From NCBI GenBank assembly GCA_023374045.1, contig CM041776.1, positions 349,555,636 to 349,619,635 on the forward strand: DNA of 64,000 bases, in the 5' to 3' direction. Position numbers and translations under genes: made by a program. The notes under the pieces are model-generated. The model was given only the letters and a program-made list of their open reading frames with translations. It made no database searches and was not told the DNA's origin. Source of the stretch: Limonium bicolor (taxonomy: Eukaryota; Streptophyta; Magnoliopsida; Caryophyllales; Plumbaginaceae). Shown here piece by piece: positions 59,371-64,000 of this stretch; position 1 is the stretch's first letter; every line of letters starts with the position of its first letter.

Positions 59371-60953
59371 CACACATATAGAGGCACATCACCGCACTAA
59401 TATACATCAAACCATCATTACCTCATTATTTTGTTGCCACTCCACGTCACTTTGGGCTGCAATTTACTAAGCGTACACATTGCTAATATATTCCACCTCA
59501 TTCATGATTTGAGATTGCTTAATCTCACAATACCAACACAGGCTGCATCAATATCTGTCACAGACTCACCATTATTCAGTGGCACGTTGACATGGTTTGG
59601 TCAACTTTGGCGGCTGCATATGAAGGATTTTACTTACGTTGCATGGGGTCATTATCCGCTCACCCAATGCTATACACTCAGAGAATAGTTCACTCATAGT
59701 ACTAATTGATTTGTGATGATTCATTCATGCACAACACAATATTCATGTTGTATAACAGAGGCCTCTTTGACGGGATAGTTTCCTCACGATTATTGTGACG
59801 ACAACACACCTCACTCATGGTAATTCACCACATGAAGAATAAAATGCTACGTTCAACCGTTAGAAATTAGAAGATAGAATTTCTGATTTTGATCGCGGCT
59901 ATATAAAGAACGTAAGTTAGGGTTGAATGGTCACACTTCCAGGGGGGACTCGGAGGCCACCACCTCCATCATTTTACCAGATGTTCATCAAATCAGCCGC
60001 ATTGTTGACAAAGAGGATTCACGCCCAGCCGTCTGCGCCTCTCTCTTTTGGGGCTGCGGCTCCTCTCTCTCTCTCCCACACACACCCACCAATGTGTTAC
60101 ACCCCAAACTTCTGGCAGAGGATAATGACACTACGGAGCGGAGTTCTTCTAACAGGGTTTCTTCTTCTCTTTTCTCTATTCTGTTCAATGTGTTATTCAT
60201 TTGTTGTTTTTATTATATTTAGAGTTATGTTTGAGTAGTTAGTTTAGCTCCTGGATCGGGGGTAGCAAACCGGATCTTTATATTTATTTTGTAATCTCTT
60301 TACTAATTAAATAATGCAGTAGTTTAATTCCATTTCTTCACGCGCTTTAATTCTCTTGCTAATTATGAAAGCAATCTTTGTAGTTTTCTAATCAACACGC
60401 GAGAGCTGCTGAGATAGATAACAAGACATAGGAATTAAACCTGATTAACGACTAGAAGCGTGATCCCGCCTATAGGTTAATCAGTCTCGAATAGAAACTG
60501 TTCTTTATGCGATTAGTTGTGTCCAGATTAGAGCATTAGTATGCTGCTAGTTCTAGCAACTAGTTAGGATTCGTTAGACTTAACCGTTGACGAATTAATT
60601 ATAGTTTCTGAGTATATTGCAGAATTAGGGAATAATTTATAATAGATTAGAAAGTGAAGGTCTGCAGAACAATCTGGGGCGCTTCCTTTATTTAGAGTTT
60701 ACTCTTTATTTATTTGTTTAGTTTATTTTACTATTTTATTATTTATGTTAGTTTGTGAGTCATTCTTGTTAATAAATTAAGTAAAGCCTGAAAAAGTGAC
60801 GTTTCTGTTTTCTTAGTTTAGTTTCTTAGTTAATTAGTAAATTGTCAATTAATTGAATGAGATCCTTGAGATTGATAACCCCCACTTAATTCATTATTCC
60901 GCAAAACGATAGGTACACTACCTAGGTAGAGATAGTCACATATTTTTGCTACA
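59118..60953 (+). repeat. 5' LTR of retrotransposon D
   Basis: The 1,836-bp segment begins TGATAAGTGTGAAATATC directly against gypsy B pol and ends TTTTGCTACA (TG...CA). A primer-binding-site-like sequence follows 6 bp later. A (TA)n tract lies at 59,307-59,368. The short ORFs inside (59,431-59,688; 59,923-60,238) are not supported. The 3' LTR is not in the window. Confidence 0.72.
59307..59368. repeat. (TA)n microsatellite
   Basis: An uninterrupted TA dinucleotide tract of ~62 bp inside LTR D. The minus ORF across it (Ile/Tyr repeats) is an artefact of the tract. Confidence 0.95.
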
Positions 60954-60959
60954 AGTTTT

Positions 60960-60977
60960 TGGCGCCATTACCGGGGA
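60960..60977 (+). other. Primer-binding site of retrotransposon D
   Basis: TGGCGCCATTACCGGGGA lies just 3' of the LTR end. It differs slightly from TGGCGCCGTTGCCGGGGA, the tRNA-primed site common in Athila/Tat-type plant gypsy elements, and this places D in that group. Confidence 0.7.
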
Positions 60978-61196
60978 CCTCTGACACAGTTGATTGACAA
61001 TTTTATTTATCTGATTGAGATTTTATCTTTTATTCTATAATTATTTTCTTTCTTTTTATCTTTTTTCTTTCTTGATTTCAATTTTGATTTATTTCCTTAC
61101 GTTACGTACTATTTTAGTACGATTGAATTGGGCAGACGTTTTCTTCCGTTACTTTTTGATTTATACTTCTTTTTATTTATCTTTCTTTTTAGCGTA
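60978..61196 (+). other. Start of retrotransposon D internal region
   Basis: A T-rich leader without a gag frame. It is interrupted at 61,197 by an inverted-repeat element. A continuation of about 60 bp may follow 61,681, but no gag or pol was recognised. Confidence 0.45.
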
Positions 61197-61681
61197 AATT
61201 ACTCGGAACCCCCTTAAGGAATGAGCATAATACGGTTAACCCCCTTGTGTTTATCATAATTATTGGTAACCACCTTGAGTTTACGGTATCTCTGACCATG
61301 AGCCTCCAAACTATAACTTGTTATCAAAACATTAACTACATGTTGGCCCATCATCTTAATCACATTTTAATGGCAGCTTGGACAACAAAAATGCTTAATA
61401 AACATCGTTTAACTCTTCTTCATCCCAATTCAGATGCATTTTGAGATAGGGTTAACGTTGAACAATAAGAATGTTGATTAAGCATTGTTTTTTGTCAAGC
61501 ATGTCATTAATAATGTCATTAAGTTGATGGGTCAGCACGTGGTTAACGTTTTAATAATGGAATTATAGTTAAGGGGGCTCATAGTCAAAGATATGTAACC
61601 TCAGGTGGTTACCAATAATTATGATAAACACAAGAGGGTTAACTGTATTATGGCCAATTCTCAAGGGGATTCCGAGTAATT
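61197..61681. mobile_element. Long-terminal-inverted-repeat element (MITE- or Mutator-like)
   Basis: A left arm of ~120 bp starts AATTACTCGGAACCCCCTT. The right arm is its inverse, ending AAGGGGATTCCGAGTAATT, with GTTAACC and CATAATTATTGGTAACCACC in both arms. The 485-bp element has no coding capacity; the ORF at 61,247-61,444 lies across arm and loop. A target duplication could not be made out, so the superfamily is undecided. Confidence 0.82.
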
Positions 61682-62029
61682 ATTCTTCTTTTTATTATTT
61701 ATCTTTACGTTTTAGATTTCTGATTTTAGTTTTGTCATGACGTGAATTAGTATAGGCGGTCAATACGCTCAGACGTGTTTTTACTTTACACAGTCGGAAA
61801 ATAACCATTTTGTCCCTGCTTTAATATCTTTCAGAAATTACAATATTTACCCACAATTTGTGACATATTACGAGATGACCCCAAATTTCATTACGCACAG
61901 TTGGAATTCCAATACGCTCAGTCGGAAAATGACCAATTTATGGGCTAATGTAGCCAAAATTTATTAAAAACGGTTCAAAAAAGCAAAGAAGGATTCCGAA
62001 GTACTTATATAAGTAAAACAATATATCAT
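61682..62029. other. Spacer with a small direct repeat
   Basis: CAATACGCTCAG and CAGTCGGAAAAT(A/G)ACCA each occur twice (near 61,763-61,800 and 61,912-61,935). No gene was recognised. Confidence 0.45.
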
Positions 62030-62377
62030 AAAAATTATCAGCAAATTATACCATGACAAAAGAGTAGACAAAAGACGAACGTGTCGGCGCAAACGGATCA
62101 AAAAAACAGAGCTATAACGAAAAAGATATGACGATTTTAAGACCGGAACCCGGCGCGGTAAGGAAGGGCCGGCGCCGGCGCCGGTAAAGAGGAACGCGTG
62201 CCCGCGCGCGTCATCTTTACCGGAGCCGGCACCGACCCTTCTTTGTTGGCACCGGCGCCGGGTTCCGGTCTTAAAGTTGTCATATCTTCTTCGTTATAGC
62301 TCTGTTTTTGATCCGTTTGCGCCGACACGTTCGTCTATTCTTCTACTTTGTCATGATATACTTTGCTGATAATTTTT
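62030..62377. repeat. Large GC-centred inverted repeat (fold-back)
   Basis: The left arm (62,030-~62,190) and right arm (~62,199-62,377) are complementary over most of their length. Paired words include GACGAACGTGTCGGCGC with GCGCCGACACGTTCGTC, and AAGACCGGAACCCGGCGC with GCGCCGGGTTCCGGTCTT. The centre is GC-rich with CGGCGCCGG repeats. The right arm continues into TTATAGCTCTGTTTTTGATCC, which resembles a stretch of LTR A at ~4,265-4,290, so it is probably derived from an LTR that was duplicated head to head. Confidence 0.85.
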
Positions 62378-62407
62378 TCTGTATATGTATTATTTCTTCT
62401 TAAGTAC

Positions 62408-63328
62408 AACATTAACTATCATCGACATCTTGTTCGAAATTGCCTATCAACCACTAATTTCATGTCCGTTGAAGAAGAACCTATTTGAAATTCATTGAAA
62501 TTGTCTATCATTTCCACCAATTTCACATCCATTGACGAAGAATGTATTTGAAATTATCAAAATTTCCTATCAATATCAATATTAACTATCATTGACTTCT
62601 TATTCCATAGTAAAACAATCAAGCATGTTTTGTTCTAATTAACAGACAAATTGGACACTGATCTAAATAGTTAGATGTATCAACATTAACTATCATCGAC
62701 GTCTTGTTCGAACTTACCTACCAATTCCACTAAATTCATGTCCACTAAATTCATGTCCATTAAAGAAGAATTTATATGACAATCATCAAAATTATCTACC
62801 ATTTCCCCCAATTTCATGTCCATTGAAGAAGAATCAGTGTGAAATTATCAAAACTGCCTATCAATATTTACATTAACTATCATTGACTTCTTATTCGATA
62901 GTAAAACAATCGACTCTGTTCTATTTTAATTACCAGACAAATTGGACACCGATCTAAATAGTTAGATGTATCGACATTAACTATCATCGACGTCTTATTT
63001 GAAATTGCCTATCAATTCCACTAATTTGATGTCCGTTGAAAAATAATCTATTTATAATTCATCGAAATCGTCTATCATTTCCACCAAAATCTATTTGAAA
63101 TTATTGAAATTGCCTATCAATATTGATATTAACTATCATTGACTTTTTATTCGATAGTAAAACAATCAAGCCTGTTATATTCTAATTAACAAACGAATTG
63201 GACACCGATCTAAATAGTTAGATGTATCGACATTAACTATCATCGACGTCTTGTTTGAACTTGCCTATCAATTCCACTAATATCATGTCAATTAAAGAAT
63301 AATCTATTTGAAATTCATTGAAATTTTC
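62408..63328. repeat. ~280-bp tandem repeat, a little over three copies
   Basis: The phrase ACATTAACTATCATCGAC starts units near 62,409, 62,693, 62,974 and 63,229 (spacing ~284, 281 and 255 bp). Each unit contains further internal repeats of TTGAAAT and CTATCATTGACTTCTTATTC. The array is cut on the right by a hAT terminus. No coding frame. Confidence 0.8.
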
Positions 63329-64000
63329 TAGACCTGGCAAAAGTAACCCAAACCCAAAAAACCGAACCAAACCAAACCGACCCGAATCCGAATCTCCACC
63401 GAAAACTATAACTTGAAAAAATGACCCGAAATCCGACATAAACCGACCCGGACCAAACCTAACCGTATTATTTTAAAACCGAGAACAAACCACAATCACA
63501 AACCATCCGAACCGAAGTCATCCTAACCAAAATCAAACGAACCGAAGTCACCCAACCCAACGATGACCTGAAATCCGAAGAGACCCGAACCGAAACTAAC
63601 TGAAAACCAACCGAACCCGAACCGAATCCAGTGTGACCCGAATAAATATATCCATTGTGACCCGAAAGAATATATCGCATTAATTATAGGAGACAATGAA
63701 AATAAAACAGTTAATCATTACTTAATAAGTGGCGTATGTATAAAAAAGATTAATAAACTTATACAAGACAATTATTTTAAATATACCATGAATATTGCAT
63801 TATAATTTAAAGTAATTAATTATCATGCATCTTCATTAATCGCACAACTAATGATAATTGATGATAATGCGTTACTCTTCAATGATAGATTCATAAGAAC
63901 CAAAAATATTTTTATATTTAGACTCCAATTCTTCAGTGATTCGTATCATTCTTGTATTAAATATTCATATATTGAAGGTGTTTTATTAATTTGAATTTTT
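63329..64000 (-). mobile_element. Terminus of a second hAT of the 46.6-kb family, running off the window
   Basis: TAGACCTGGCAAAAGTAACCC begins here and is followed by dense CCGAACC/ACCCGAA words to ~63,675, then AT-rich sequence. The termini match the 46,614-53,854 element; the strand of the subterminal words matches its right end inverted, so this copy lies in the opposite orientation. The other end is beyond 64,000. Confidence 0.75.

Noticed and set aside
59175..59387. ORF rich in Ile-Tyr pairs
   Set aside because: It is a direct translation of the (TA)n microsatellite.
62030..62377. MicroRNA precursor
   Set aside because: Arms of ~150 bp are far too long and too perfectly paired; an LTR-derived fold-back explains it better.
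62408..63328. CRISPR-like or centromeric satellite array
   Set aside because: This is eukaryotic DNA with ~280-bp contiguous units, no spacers, and only about three copies.
1..64000. tRNA and rRNA genes
   Set aside because: I looked for clover-leaf A and B box motifs and rRNA signatures on both strands and recognised none; a covariance-model scan would be needed to exclude a degraded tRNA.

Overview
This is nuclear DNA from a flowering plant, almost certainly a eudicot. The evidence is an intron-rich gene for methionine S-methyltransferase (MMT), a plant enzyme, embedded in a dense nest of plant transposable elements: Athila/Tat-like Ty3/gypsy retrotransposons, hAT, CACTA, long-inverted-repeat elements and a plant-mobile-domain gene. 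I could not place the species.

Layout. 1-1.15 kb: nothing recognised. 1.15-2.68 kb: a CACTA-like non-autonomous element filled with a ~173-bp tandem repeat. 3.09-6.66 kb: the LTR and 3' end of a gypsy element on the minus strand (A). 6.77-27.76 kb: a decayed gypsy element on the plus strand (C), split by a 17-kb hAT structure (9,691-26,713; 8-bp target duplication GATGTGAG). That structure holds four left halves, each with a broken TTF-zinc-finger/hAT transposase, followed by three right halves. An 8-bp ACTACTAT lies at every internal junction, so a hAT appears to have inserted into itself and then been amplified. The first copy is cut by a 3.65-kb CACTA element. 27.8-30.6 kb: a gypsy pol fragment (E) and an inverted-repeat element. 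31.75-39.20 kb: MMT on the minus strand, 12 exons, the only clear host gene. 40.1-42.8 kb: GTCCGTTT-rich repeats and a broken plant-mobile-domain gene. 43.54-59.12 kb: a second minus-strand gypsy element (B), with its 3' LTR, polypurine tract, env-like ORF and pol. Its env-like ORF is split by a 7.2-kb hAT (46,614-53,854) whose BED-finger transposase is preceded by duplicated leader exons and by a captured piece of the host CLU/FRIENDLY gene. 59.12-60.98 kb: the 5' LTR and primer-binding site of another retrotransposon (D). 61-64 kb: an inverted-repeat element, a large GC-rich fold-back, a ~280-bp tandem repeat and one terminus of a second hAT of the 46.6-kb family.

MMT supplies S-methylmethionine for methionine recycling and phloem sulfur transport. 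All its splice sites are intact and 1,084 codons can be followed, yet at least five small coding lesions break the frame. The two most similar hAT copies also differ largely by 1-2 base indels, so part of this breakage may be sequencing error rather than decay.

Coordinates of splice sites, LTR ends and target duplications were read directly from the sequence. Family assignments rest on recognised protein motifs. No alignment or database search was run.
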